DNA from: UBA1479 sp963976055
GTDB taxonomy: Bacteria; Pseudomonadota; Alphaproteobacteria; Rhodospirillales; Casp-alpha2
Assembly: GCA_963976055.1 (NCBI GenBank)
Contig: CAXBJB010000007.1
Coordinates: 124,001 to 188,000 of the forward strand
Direction: 5' to 3'
DNA: 64,000 nt
Of the stretch, positions 52,529 through 61,042 are shown one piece after another; the first letter of the stretch is position 1; each line of letters opens with the position of its first letter. The translations under genes and the position numbers were made by a program. The notes below the pieces were generated by a model, which was not told the DNA's origin, made no database searches, and saw only the letters and a list, made by a program, of their open reading frames with translations.

Positions 52529-53305
52529 ATGGAAATGAAAATGACCGGGCGCAAGGCCCTGGTGACCGGCGGCAGCATGGGGCTAGGCCGGGCCATCGCC
52601 CAAGCGTTCTGCGGCGCCGGGGCGGAGGTCGCCATCGTCGCCCGCCGCGCCGACGTGCTGAACGAAACCAAGGCCGCGATCGAGGCCGCCACGGGCGGAC
52701 GCGTGATCGCCGTGGCCGGTGACGTATCGACCGCCGAGGGCTGCCAGGCGGCCTGGGACGCCGCCATCGCCGGACTGGGCCAGATCGACGTTCTGGTCAA
52801 CAACGCGGGCTCGTCCCACCGCGCGCCCTTTGTCGAGGTGACCGACGAAGAATGGCAGGCCGATATCGATCTCAAATTGTTCGCCGCCATTCGCCTATGC
52901 CGTCTGGCCTTTCCCGGCATGACCGAGCGCAAATGGGGCCGCATCATCAACGTGCTGAATTCGGGCGCCAAGGCGCCGCCGCCGTCGGGCGCGCCGACCG
53001 CCGTGACCCGCGCGGCGGGCATGGCGCTGACCAAGGTGCTGGCCGGTGAGGGCGCGCCCCATAACGTGCTGGTGAATTCCCTGCATGTCGGAAAGATCGA
53101 AAGCGACCAATGGGTGCGCCGCGCGGCCCAGCAGGGCAACGACATCGAAGCGTTCTACGCCGAACAGGGAAAGGCCCTGCCGATGGGCCGCCTGGGCAAG
53201 GCGGAAGAATTCGCCGCCGCCGCCTGTTTCCTGGCGTCGGACGCCGGATCCTACATCTGTGGTGCCGCGATCAACGTCGATGGGGGCCTGTCGCCGGTCG
53301 TCTAG
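52529..53305 (+). CDS. SDR-family protein with atypical active site
   Basis: ATG 52529 after GGGAGGACATCC gives 258 aa. The NAD(P) motif is VTGGSMGLGRAIAQAF with LVNNAGSSHRAPFVEV downstream. The usual Tyr-x3-Lys catalytic pair is missing: the region after NSGAKAPPPS reads GAPTAVTRAAGMALTKVLAG, with no Tyr. The coenzyme and core fold are intact, so it either uses other residues or is not a classical oxidoreductase. A few SDR subgroups with similar loss are known. It follows the ACT-domain gene by 35 bp. Confidence 0.88.
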   Translation: MEMKMTGRKALVTGGSMGLGRAIAQAFCGAGAEVAIVARRADVLNETKAAIEAATGGRVIAVAGDVSTAEGCQAAWDAAIAGLGQIDVLVNNAGSSHRAPFVEVTDEEWQADIDLKLFAAIRLCRLAFPGMTERKWGRIINVLNSGAKAPPPSGAPTAVTRAAGMALTKVLAGEGAPHNVLVNSLHVGKIESDQWVRRAAQQGNDIEAFYAEQGKALPMGRLGKAEEFAAAACFLASDAGSYICGAAINVDGGLSPVV

Positions 53306-53441
53306 GCGGCGCTCCCGCTCGCCACGGATCATCCATGACGGGACGTGTTGCTTTCAGACTCAACGGTCTGTAGGCAGCGCGCCCGTGATGGCCTAAACTC
53401 ATACGGACCGGGGTTGGGAAGATCAGAGGAGGCAGCGGTAC

Positions 53442-54137
53442 ATGCCCGCAGACGCCGAACACATGCTCGTCCGCTACACTATCGACAGCGACGACGGATC
53501 GCGTGAGGTGTTTAATCTGGATATCTCCCTGCCCGAAGTCGCCCTGAGGCAACCCCAAGGCGTGGACCTGCCCGACTGGACGCGTCTGGATTATCACAAG
53601 TGCCAGCATTGCCCGCTGACCAAGCAAACCCATCCCCATTGCCCGGTCGCGGCGCTGTTGGTCGATTACGGCCATCGGGTCGGGCGCATGGTGTCCTACG
53701 CCCAGGTCGATCTGACCATCGAACAGGGGACGACGACGACCACGGCCAAGGTCCCAGCCCAAGAGGCGCTGCGCTCCGTGCTCGGCCTGGTCATGGCGAC
53801 CAGCGGCTGTCCGCACATGTCGTTCTTCCGGCCGCTCGCGCGCTACCACGTGCCGTTGGCGGACATGGAATTGACGATCCTGCGCGCCATGTCGTTCTAC
53901 CTGGTCGGCCAGTACTTCGGCGGCAAGGAAAAACCCGATTGGGACACCAGCTTCGACGGCCTGATCAAGATTTACGAGAACGCGCAGGAGGTCAACAAAG
54001 GCATGGCGGAACGCCTGCGCAATGCCCAAGTGTTCACGGAACTCAATTGGCTGGCGGCGTTGGACACCTTCGCCGGGATGATGCCGCTGACCGTGCAACG
54101 CTCGCTTTTGAAGGCCAAGGCCTATTTTCTGAACTAA
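53442..54137 (+). CDS. Conserved hypothetical with Cys/His cluster
   Basis: A 231-aa soluble protein with a metal-binding-like cluster HKCQHCPLTKQTHPHCPVA (residues about 48-66) and another Cys/His stretch (SGCPHMSFF). No family or function is recognised; an iron-sulfur or zinc site is possible. GAGGAGGCAGCGGTAC precedes the ATG, so translation is likely. A cupin gene follows after 33 bp on the same strand. Confidence 0.8.
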   Translation: MPADAEHMLVRYTIDSDDGSREVFNLDISLPEVALRQPQGVDLPDWTRLDYHKCQHCPLTKQTHPHCPVAALLVDYGHRVGRMVSYAQVDLTIEQGTTTTTAKVPAQEALRSVLGLVMATSGCPHMSFFRPLARYHVPLADMELTILRAMSFYLVGQYFGGKEKPDWDTSFDGLIKIYENAQEVNKGMAERLRNAQVFTELNWLAALDTFAGMMPLTVQRSLLKAKAYFLN

Positions 54138-54170
54138 CCCCTCCACGGACCTAAAGCAGACGAGACCACC

Positions 54171-54752
54171 ATGAGCCCAGACAGCACCCATACCGAACAA
54201 ACCCTACCCGCCGGCGCCCAATCGGACGGCCGCGTGGCGGCTGAAGACCTGCCTGCGCCCTATGACGGCCCGCGGCCGCAGGACGCCCTGCCCGAACTGT
54301 TCATTCAGGACGGCTATGCCAACGACGATCCCCGCCTATGGGTGCCGCTGGCGCCGGGGCGCTGGTCGCGGCCCTTGTGCCTGAACGTGTCGAACGGCTA
54401 CTGGGTGCACCTGACCAAGGTGGTCGGCGGCGGCCTGCTGTCGCGCCACCGCCATCCGGCCCCCGTGCACGGCTTCGTCATCAAGGGCCGCTGGCGTTAT
54501 CTGGAACGGGACTGGATCGCCGAGGCGGGATCGTACCTGTACGAGCCGCCGGGCGACATCCACACCCTGGTGGTCGAGCCGGACTGTGACGAGATGATCA
54601 CTCTGTTCCACAACTCAGGTGCATTGATCTATTGCGACGCGGACGGCAACACGACCGGGACCACGGATGTGTTCGACCGCGTCGATGCCTGCCGCAGGCA
54701 TTTCACCGAGGTCGGCCTGGGCGCCGACTATGTGGAACGGTTCATCCGCTAA
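54171..54752 (+). CDS. Cupin-domain protein, 2,4'-dihydroxyacetophenone dioxygenase-like
   Basis: A 193-aa single-cupin protein. The metal-binding motif is LLSRHRHPAPVHGFVIKGRW (two His), then SYLYEPPGDIHTLVVEPD (Glu and His). It resembles non-heme iron dioxygenases that cleave dihydroxyacetophenone, although the family also has unrelated members. Its TAA stop overlaps the stop of the convergent gene. Confidence 0.85.
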   Translation: MSPDSTHTEQTLPAGAQSDGRVAAEDLPAPYDGPRPQDALPELFIQDGYANDDPRLWVPLAPGRWSRPLCLNVSNGYWVHLTKVVGGGLLSRHRHPAPVHGFVIKGRWRYLERDWIAEAGSYLYEPPGDIHTLVVEPDCDEMITLFHNSGALIYCDADGNTTGTTDVFDRVDACRRHFTEVGLGADYVERFIR

Positions 54753-55429
54753 TCGGTTTTCAGCACGACTAGCGCATCCACGGCGACCGGGCGGTCGCCC
54801 GCGATGATCACCGGGTTGACGTCGATCTCGGCGATTTCGGGATGGGCCAGCGCGGCGGCACCCACGCCGATGATGGCGCGGGCCAGGGCTTTGCGGTCGA
54901 CGGCCGCCATGCCCCGGTAGGGGCCCAGCAGCGCCTTGGCGCGGATGTCGTCCATCATCGCAAGCGCCTCGCGCGCGCTGACCGGGGCCAGGCGCAGGAC
55001 CGTGTCGCCCAACGCCTCGGCGAAGATACCGCCGAGCCCGAAGGTGACGCAGGGGCCGTACTGGTCGTCCCGCGCCATGCCGATCAGGAATTCCCGTTTG
55101 CCGGACGCCATTTCCTGGACCAGCAGATTGCCGCCCGGGGGCAGCTTGGCCATCAGCCGCGCCGCCGCCGCCCGGACCGCGTCCGCGTCGGTCAGGCCGA
55201 TTTCGACCAATCCCGCCTCCGTCTTGTGGGCAAGGTCCGGCGCATTGCCCTTGAGCGCCACGGGAAAGCCGATTTCGGCGGCGGCTTGTGCCGCCGTGTC
55301 CGCATCGACGGCAAGCCGTTCCGCCGTCACCGGCACGCCGTAAGCGGCCAGAACCTGCTTGGACTGATGCTCCGACAGGGTGCGGGCCCCATGAGCGCGG
55401 GCCTGTTTGATGATCTCGGCCGGGGTCAT
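54749..55429 (-). CDS. ATP-grasp subunit of an ADP-forming acyl-CoA synthetase
   Basis: A 226-aa protein with an ATP-grasp domain (LSEHQSKQVLAAYGVPVTAE, then GFPVALKGNAPDLAHKTEAG, then GLGGIFAEALGDTVLRLAP). It is the beta-type half of an ADP-forming acetyl/acyl-CoA synthetase. Its start overlaps the stop of the CoA-binding half by 4 bp (ATGA). ADP-forming synthetases make or cleave acyl-CoA with ADP and Pi, conserving energy. Confidence 0.9.
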   Translation of the reverse strand: MTPAEIIKQARAHGARTLSEHQSKQVLAAYGVPVTAERLAVDADTAAQAAAEIGFPVALKGNAPDLAHKTEAGLVEIGLTDADAVRAAAARLMAKLPPGGNLLVQEMASGKREFLIGMARDDQYGPCVTFGLGGIFAEALGDTVLRLAPVSAREALAMMDDIRAKALLGPYRGMAAVDRKALARAIIGVGAAALAHPEIAEIDVNPVIIAGDRPVAVDALVVLKTD

Positions 55430-56841
55430 CGGCTGTCCTCTCCACGGGCATCCAGAAAGCGCCGGTAATCGAGCAGCGCCCGCATGGCGCGCACCGCCCC
55501 CCGGGCCGAGAAATAGATCGGCACCTGGTTGCGCTTGATCTGGGGGATCGCCTGGGCGGCCAGGGACTGCGCCCCGGTCCAGGCGACGATCACGGGTTTG
55601 TCGGTTGCCCGGGCGGCCTCGGTGAAGATGTCGCAATAGAAGCTGGCGCGGGGTTCAGCCACCATGGTGACGAGCAGGAACAGGCCGTCGATCGTGTCCT
55701 GTTCCAATACCGTGCGGATGGTGTCCTGATATCCCGTGGGGGAGCTTCGGATTTGCTGCGTCACGTCGATGGGATTGCGCAGCGCCCCGAACGGCGGGAT
55801 GAACTGTTTCAGGGTCTCCTGCGCCGCTTGCGGCAGCTCCGGGACGTCGAGGCCGAAGCGGTGGCATTCGTCGGCGCAGATGCCGCAGATGCCGCCCGAC
55901 GGCCCGATCAGGCCCATGCGGGGACCCTTGGGCAGCTTGTCCAGCAGGCGGGAAAAGGTAATCGCCGTCGGCAGCAGATCGGCGGCGTCATCCACCCGCA
56001 CCACGCCGTACTTCTTGCATACGGCGTCGAACACGGCGTCGGAGCCGACCATGGCCCCCGTGTGCGACGCGGCGGCGGCGGCGGAAACCTCGGACAGGCC
56101 GATCTTGTAGACTACCACGGGCTTGCCGGCCCGGGCCGCCTTGGCGCAGGCGAGGGTGAATTTATTCGGATCGCGGATGCCTTCGATGAACAGGGCGACG
56201 ACCTTGGTGTCCGCGTCGTCGGCGAGATAATCCAGATAGTCGGCGACCTGCAGATCGGCCTCGTTGCCGACGGAAATCCAATGACTGAACCCGCCCTGTT
56301 CCTCGGTCCCGGTGCCGAGCATGGAGCCGCCGACGGCCCCCGACTGCGTCAGAAAGGCGATTGATCCCTTGTTGAAGCGGGGCATGGCACAAACCATCGA
56401 GGTGCAGCAGACCATGTCGTTCGCGATCGAGATCATGCCGTTGGTGTTGGGCCCGCAGAACCGCACGCCGCCTTCCTTGGCGGCGGCGATCAGGTCGGCC
56501 TCCAGTTCCGGCTCCCCCGCCTCGGAAAACCCGGACGCCAGCACGATGGCCGTCTTCACGCCCTTGACCCCGCAGTCCTTCATGACCGCGATGCTGGCCT
56601 TGGCCGGCACGGCGATCAAGGCCAGGTCGATGTCGTCCGGGATGTCCGTGACGCTGGCATAGCAGGCGAGGTCCCGGATTTCCGTTTCCTTCGGATTGAC
56701 GGGATAGACCTTGCCGGGATAGCCGTGGGCGAGCAGGTAATTGAGCGCGACCGTGCCCAGCTTGTCGCCGCCGGTTTCGGTCTTCTGCTGGGACGCGCCG
56801 ACGATGGCGACGGAGCGCGCCCGGATCATGGCGTCGAGCAT
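55426..56841 (-). CDS. CoA-binding/ligase subunit of an ADP-forming acyl-CoA synthetase
   Basis: A 471-aa protein with an N-terminal CoA-binding domain (about 1-130: SVAIVGASQQKTETGGDKLG) and a succinyl-CoA-synthetase-like ligase domain with the phosphohistidine segment ASHTGAMVGSDAVFD near residue 257. It pairs with the ATP-grasp subunit encoded next. The preceding enoyl-CoA hydratase gene is only 5 bp away, so all three form an operon, probably for degradation of an unidentified acid. Confidence 0.92.
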   Translation of the reverse strand: MLDAMIRARSVAIVGASQQKTETGGDKLGTVALNYLLAHGYPGKVYPVNPKETEIRDLACYASVTDIPDDIDLALIAVPAKASIAVMKDCGVKGVKTAIVLASGFSEAGEPELEADLIAAAKEGGVRFCGPNTNGMISIANDMVCCTSMVCAMPRFNKGSIAFLTQSGAVGGSMLGTGTEEQGGFSHWISVGNEADLQVADYLDYLADDADTKVVALFIEGIRDPNKFTLACAKAARAGKPVVVYKIGLSEVSAAAAASHTGAMVGSDAVFDAVCKKYGVVRVDDAADLLPTAITFSRLLDKLPKGPRMGLIGPSGGICGICADECHRFGLDVPELPQAAQETLKQFIPPFGALRNPIDVTQQIRSSPTGYQDTIRTVLEQDTIDGLFLLVTMVAEPRASFYCDIFTEAARATDKPVIVAWTGAQSLAAQAIPQIKRNQVPIYFSARGAVRAMRALLDYRRFLDARGEDSR

Positions 56842-56846
56842 GCGGG

Positions 56847-57662
56847 CTATTCCTTGTCGTCGCCCTTGGCCTTGGACTTGGCTTCCAGCATCTCGGCCAT
56901 GGCGTTGACGGCTTCCTCGTGCTCCGGCGTGTTGTGGGCCAGCGCCTGGAACGCCGCCGACATTTCCAACAGGGTATCGAGGCGGGCATGATGGCTTTCG
57001 CGCAACAGGCGCTTGGTCAGGCGCAGCGCATGGCCCGGGTTGCAGGCGATGCGGTCGGCCAGTTCGTTGGCGGCGGTCATCAGGTCGTCGGCCGCGACGA
57101 CCTTGGACACCAGCCCGCAGCCGAGCGCTTCCTGCGCGTCGATGGTGTCGCCGGTGAAGGCCATCTCATAGGCCTTGGAAAAGCCGACCGCGCGGGGCAG
57201 GAAATAGGCCCCGCCGTCGCCGGGAATGATGCCCAGCTTGACGAAGCTTTCCGCGAACTTGGCGTGCTCCGACGCGATGCGGATGTCGCACATGGTCGCC
57301 AGGTCGCAGCCGGCGCCGATGGCGGCGCCGTTGACGGCGGCGATGGTCGGCACCTCGATGTTGTAGAACGCCTTGGGAATGCGCTGAATCCCCTTCAGAT
57401 AGTTGTTCCTGATCTCGGCGGGGATGCCCTGGGACAGGCCGGTCCTGTTTCGCATGGCGAAAATATTCCCACCAGCGCTGAAGGCCTTTCCCGCACCCGT
57501 CAGGATCACGACCTTGACGCTGGGGTCGTTGTTGACCCGCTCGCAGGCGTCGACGAAATCCTGGGATTGGATTTTTCCCGACAGGGAATTGCGCTTTTCC
57601 GGGTCGTTCATGGTCAAAGTGACCACGTTATCCCGCTGTTCGTAGAGAAGGAAGTGTTCCAT
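56847..57662 (-). CDS. Enoyl-CoA hydratase/isomerase family protein
   Basis: A 271-aa crotonase-fold enzyme. The oxyanion segments are GKAFSAGGNIFAM and AAVNGAAIGAGCDLATM, followed by FVKLGIIPGDGGAYFLPR with the catalytic-region Gly-Asp. A C-terminal Lys/Asp-rich tail (LEAKSKAKGDDKE) is present. It is first of a minus-strand operon with the acyl-CoA synthetase halves and divergent from the two acyl-CoA dehydrogenases. Confidence 0.92.
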   Translation of the reverse strand: MEHFLLYEQRDNVVTLTMNDPEKRNSLSGKIQSQDFVDACERVNNDPSVKVVILTGAGKAFSAGGNIFAMRNRTGLSQGIPAEIRNNYLKGIQRIPKAFYNIEVPTIAAVNGAAIGAGCDLATMCDIRIASEHAKFAESFVKLGIIPGDGGAYFLPRAVGFSKAYEMAFTGDTIDAQEALGCGLVSKVVAADDLMTAANELADRIACNPGHALRLTKRLLRESHHARLDTLLEMSAAFQALAHNTPEHEEAVNAMAEMLEAKSKAKGDDKE

Positions 57663-57685
57663 TTTTTCAACCCGGCTGTTTCCTT

Positions 57686-57737
57686 ATGGTCTTGTTGTAG
57701 ACCATCCTGTGGCGTTATAAAACGATTGTATACAATC
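57686..57737. promoter_or_regulatory. Two palindromes between the divergent acyl-CoA operons
   Basis: ATGGTCT/AGACCAT (57686-57692 and 57699-57705) is a perfect 7-bp inverted repeat. GATTGTATACAATC (57724-57737) is a perfect 14-bp palindrome, 28 bp before the acyl-CoA dehydrogenase start. Both are in the 102-bp shared gap, so they are candidate operator sites for both directions. No regulator gene is adjacent. Confidence 0.5.
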
Positions 57738-57764
57738 TGAATCAAGAAAATTAGGATTTAAGTC

Positions 57765-58916
57765 TTGGAAGACATCCGTTTCACGCCGGGCTTGCTGCCG
57801 CCCGAGGCCGAGGCCCTTCGCGCCGAGGTCCGCGCCTTCATCGCCGATCATCTTAAAGGCTATCCCGGCGTCAAGCGCGCCAAATCCTGGTCCGGCGCCG
57901 ATCCCGAGTTTTCCAAGGCCATGGGGGCCCGTGGATGGATCGGCATGACCTGGCCCCAGGAATATGGTGGCGGCGGGCGCAGCTTTCTTGAGCGCTATGT
58001 GGTGCTGGAGGAAATGCTGGCCGCGGGCGCGCCCGTCTCGGCCCATTGGGTGGCCGACCGGCAGAGCGGCCCGTTGTTGCTGAAGTTCGGGACCGAGGAC
58101 CAGCGCCAGAAGTACATCCCGGCCATCACGCGCGGCGAAAGCTATTTCTGCATCGGCATGAGCGAGCCCAATTCGGGCTCGGACCTGGCGTCGATCCGCA
58201 CGCGGGCCGAGAAGACCGCCGACGGCTGGCGCATCAACGGACAGAAGATCTGGACGTCCAAGGCCCATACGGCCCATCACATGATCGCCCTGGTGCGCAC
58301 CCGGCCCCAGGACCCCAAGGACCGCCATGCGGGCCTGTCGCAATTCCTCATCGACATGAAGGCGACCCAGGGTGTGACGATCCGCCCGATTCGCAACATG
58401 GCGGGCGAACAGATGTTCAACGAGGTGTTCTTCGAGGACGCCGAGGTGCCCGCCGACGCCCTGGTCGGCACCGAAGGCGGCGGCTGGGGCCAGGTGACGA
58501 CGGAACTGGCGTTCGAGCGCAGCGGGCCGGAACGCTATCTCTCCAGCTATCAGTTGCTGTTCGAACTGGTGCGCGAGGTGGGGGCGGATGCGGGCCCGGC
58601 GAAAGCCGCCGGGATCGGGCGGCTGGCGGCGCATCTCTCGACCCTGCGCCAGATGTCGATTTCCATCGCCACCATGCTGGAAAGCGGCGAGACGCCCAAC
58701 CTGGCGGCGGCCATCGTCAAGGAACTGGGCGTCGCCTACGAGCAGGACATGCCGGGCAACGCCCACGACATCGCGGGCGTTTCGCCGCGTATGGGGGCGG
58801 GTGACTTCGACCAGGTCATGGCCTACATGACCATGGCCGCGCGGTCGTTCTCGCTGCGCGGCGGCACGCGGGAAATCATGCGCGGCATCATCGCGCGCGG
58901 GCTGGGGTTGCGCTGA
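57765..58916 (+). CDS. Acyl-CoA dehydrogenase, alpha-type partner
   Basis: A TTG start (57765) after AGGA gives 383 aa. Motifs are GMSEPNSGSDLASIRTRAEK and RINGQKIWTSKAHTAHHM. The C-terminal catalytic Glu position is changed to Gly in the segment SLRGGTREIMRGI. Loss of this Glu is typical of one chain of heteromeric acyl-CoA dehydrogenases (as in steroid-degrading FadE pairs), and the following gene encodes the partner. The substrate is unknown. Confidence 0.9.
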   Translation: MEDIRFTPGLLPPEAEALRAEVRAFIADHLKGYPGVKRAKSWSGADPEFSKAMGARGWIGMTWPQEYGGGGRSFLERYVVLEEMLAAGAPVSAHWVADRQSGPLLLKFGTEDQRQKYIPAITRGESYFCIGMSEPNSGSDLASIRTRAEKTADGWRINGQKIWTSKAHTAHHMIALVRTRPQDPKDRHAGLSQFLIDMKATQGVTIRPIRNMAGEQMFNEVFFEDAEVPADALVGTEGGGWGQVTTELAFERSGPERYLSSYQLLFELVREVGADAGPAKAAGIGRLAAHLSTLRQMSISIATMLESGETPNLAAAIVKELGVAYEQDMPGNAHDIAGVSPRMGAGDFDQVMAYMTMAARSFSLRGGTREIMRGIIARGLGLR

Positions 58917-59977
58917 TGACCGGAACAAGCGAAATGGCCAACATCCTGGCGGAAGCCGCCGGGCGCCTGTTGCAGGATCACGTCTCCCGCGAAGTATTGG
59001 GTGCGGCCGAAGACGGCACCTGGCCCGCCGAACTTTGGCGGGTGCTGGAAGACAACGGCCTGACCCAGCCGCTCGCTCCGGAAGACCGGGGCGGCATGGG
59101 GGCGTCCTTCGCCGACGCCTTCGTCATCGCCTTCGCCGCCGGGCGCAGGCGCCCCCCCGTGCCCCTGGTCGAGACCATGGCGGCGGGCTGGCTGCTGGGT
59201 CGGGCCGGGATCGACGTGCCGCCGGGGCCGCTGACGCTGATCGACGGCGGGGCGGACTTGGCGTTCAAGGACGGCGCGGTCTCCGGCACCGCCGAGGGCG
59301 TGCCCTGGGCGGCCCAGGCCGGGCATCTGGTCGCTGTGACCGGCGGCACGGTGCTGCTGATCCCCACCGACGCGGCGGCGATCGCCCCCGACCGCAACAT
59401 GGCGGGGGAGCCGCGCGATACCGTCACCTTCGACAAGGCCAAGCCCTCGGCCATGGGTGCCCTGGACCTGACCACAACCCTTCCCGTCGCGCGAACCCTG
59501 GGGGCGCTCATGCGCGCGGCCCAGATGGCGGGCGCCATGGAAGGGGCGGTGACCCTTGCCGTGCAGCACGCGGGCGACCGCGAACAGTTCGGCAGGCCCA
59601 TCGCCAAGTTCCAGGCGATCCAACAGATGCTGGCCCGCGCCGCCGCCCGCGCCGCCCAGGCGCGCAGCGCCGCCGAAACGGCCTTCCTCGCCTTCGGTCG
59701 GGCGGGCGATGACCTGACGGATGCGGAATGGGATGTCGCCGCGGCCAAGGTGGTGGCCGGGGAGGCCGCGGAAATCGTCTACGACGCGGCCCATCAGACT
59801 CACGGTGCCATCGGCTTCACCTATGAGCACGAACTGCACTTCACCACCCGCCGTCTCTGGGCCTGGCGGGGTGAGTTCGGGGCGGAAACCTTCTGGGCCC
59901 AGGACATCGGCCGCCGCGTGCTGGCGCGCGGCGCCGACAACCTGTGGCCGGACCTGACGGCGCGGCAGAAGGGCTGA
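58916..59977 (+). CDS. Acyl-CoA dehydrogenase, partner chain
   Basis: A 353-aa acyl-CoA dehydrogenase-fold protein whose start overlaps the upstream stop by 1 bp (TGATG). It is shorter than the classic enzyme and contains DREQFGRPIAKFQAIQQMLA and QTHGAIGFTYEHELHFTTRR. Its N-terminal half is divergent. Together with the preceding chain it probably forms one heteromeric dehydrogenase. It ends 4 bp from the convergent threonine aldolase gene. Confidence 0.88.
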   Translation: MTGTSEMANILAEAAGRLLQDHVSREVLGAAEDGTWPAELWRVLEDNGLTQPLAPEDRGGMGASFADAFVIAFAAGRRRPPVPLVETMAAGWLLGRAGIDVPPGPLTLIDGGADLAFKDGAVSGTAEGVPWAAQAGHLVAVTGGTVLLIPTDAAAIAPDRNMAGEPRDTVTFDKAKPSAMGALDLTTTLPVARTLGALMRAAQMAGAMEGAVTLAVQHAGDREQFGRPIAKFQAIQQMLARAAARAAQARSAAETAFLAFGRAGDDLTDAEWDVAAAKVVAGEAAEIVYDAAHQTHGAIGFTYEHELHFTTRRLWAWRGEFGAETFWAQDIGRRVLARGADNLWPDLTARQKG

Positions 59978-59981
59978 GCCC

Positions 59982-61016
59982 TCAGACCGCCGCCGTCGCC
60001 GCCGTATCCAGGAACGCGTCGACGTCGTCTTCCGGCGTGTTGAAGGCGGTGACCAGCCGGGTCTTGCGCCGGCCCTGGTCGTCCGCACCCCGGTCGTAGA
60101 ACAGGAAGCCCTTGGCTTTCAGGGCATCGGCCATGGGGGCGGGCAGGCGCGGGAACACCTGGTTGCCATCGACGGAGCCGATGATCTCAACCCCCAGGCC
60201 AGCCAGTCCGTCGGCCAGCTTCTTCGCCATGGCGTTGGAATGGCGGGCGTTGTTCAGCCATAGGCCGTCCGCCAGATAGGCCTCCATCTGCGCCGTCATC
60301 AGGCGCATCTTGGACAGCACATGACCGGCGCGTTTCTGACGGTAGAGGAACTCCTCGCCCAAGGCCGGGTTGAAGACCACCACGGCCTCCAGCGCCAGGG
60401 CGCCGTTCTTGGTGCCGCCGAAGCTGAGCACGTCGACCCCGGCCTTCCAGCTCATGTCGGCGGGCGAACAGTTGAGCCCGGCCAGGGCATTGGCGAACCG
60501 CGCCCCGTCCATGTGCAGGGCAAGGCCGTGTTTGCGACAGACGTTGCCGATGGCGGCGATCTCGTCGACCCGGTAGGCGGTGCCCTTTTCCGTCAGTTGG
60601 GTGACGGAAACGGCGCGGACCTGGGAATAATGCTCGTCGCCCCGGCCTTCCAGGGTCGCGGCCTCGACCGCTTCGGGCGTGATCCGGCCGCCCGCGCCCG
60701 GCAGGCCGATCAGCCGGGCACCACCCGAATACATGACCGGGCCGTTGCCTTCGTGGTCGAAGATATGCGCCGTCTCGTGACACACCAGCGCCCCCCAGGA
60801 CGGCGTGATCGAGGCCACGGCGAGCCCGTTGGCCGCCGTGCCCGTGGGCACGAAGAACACCTTGGCATCGGTCTCGAACACCTCGCAGACCTTTTCCCGC
60901 ACGCGCGCCGTTCCGTCGTCGTGGCCGTAGGGCATGGTGCGCCCGTCGTTGGCGGCGACGATGGCGGCCATGATGTCGGGATGGGCGCCCGCCGTGTTGT
61001 CGGATGCGAAGTTCAT
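59982..61016 (-). CDS. Low-specificity L-threonine aldolase
   Basis: A 344-aa PLP enzyme. Characteristic segments are SDNTAGAHPDIMAAIVAAND, then CHETAHIFDHEGNGP, LHMDGARFANALAG, and the PLP lysine in VDVLSFGGTKNGAL. It splits threonine or allo-threonine to glycine and acetaldehyde. AGGAGC lies 5 bp before the ATG at 61016. It is followed by no linked gene on its strand. Confidence 0.93.
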   Translation of the reverse strand: MNFASDNTAGAHPDIMAAIVAANDGRTMPYGHDDGTARVREKVCEVFETDAKVFFVPTGTAANGLAVASITPSWGALVCHETAHIFDHEGNGPVMYSGGARLIGLPGAGGRITPEAVEAATLEGRGDEHYSQVRAVSVTQLTEKGTAYRVDEIAAIGNVCRKHGLALHMDGARFANALAGLNCSPADMSWKAGVDVLSFGGTKNGALALEAVVVFNPALGEEFLYRQKRAGHVLSKMRLMTAQMEAYLADGLWLNNARHSNAMAKKLADGLAGLGVEIIGSVDGNQVFPRLPAPMADALKAKGFLFYDRGADDQGRRKTRLVTAFNTPEDDVDAFLDTAATAAV

Positions 61017-61042
61017 GGGCGGGGGCTCCTTGGGGCTGGACG

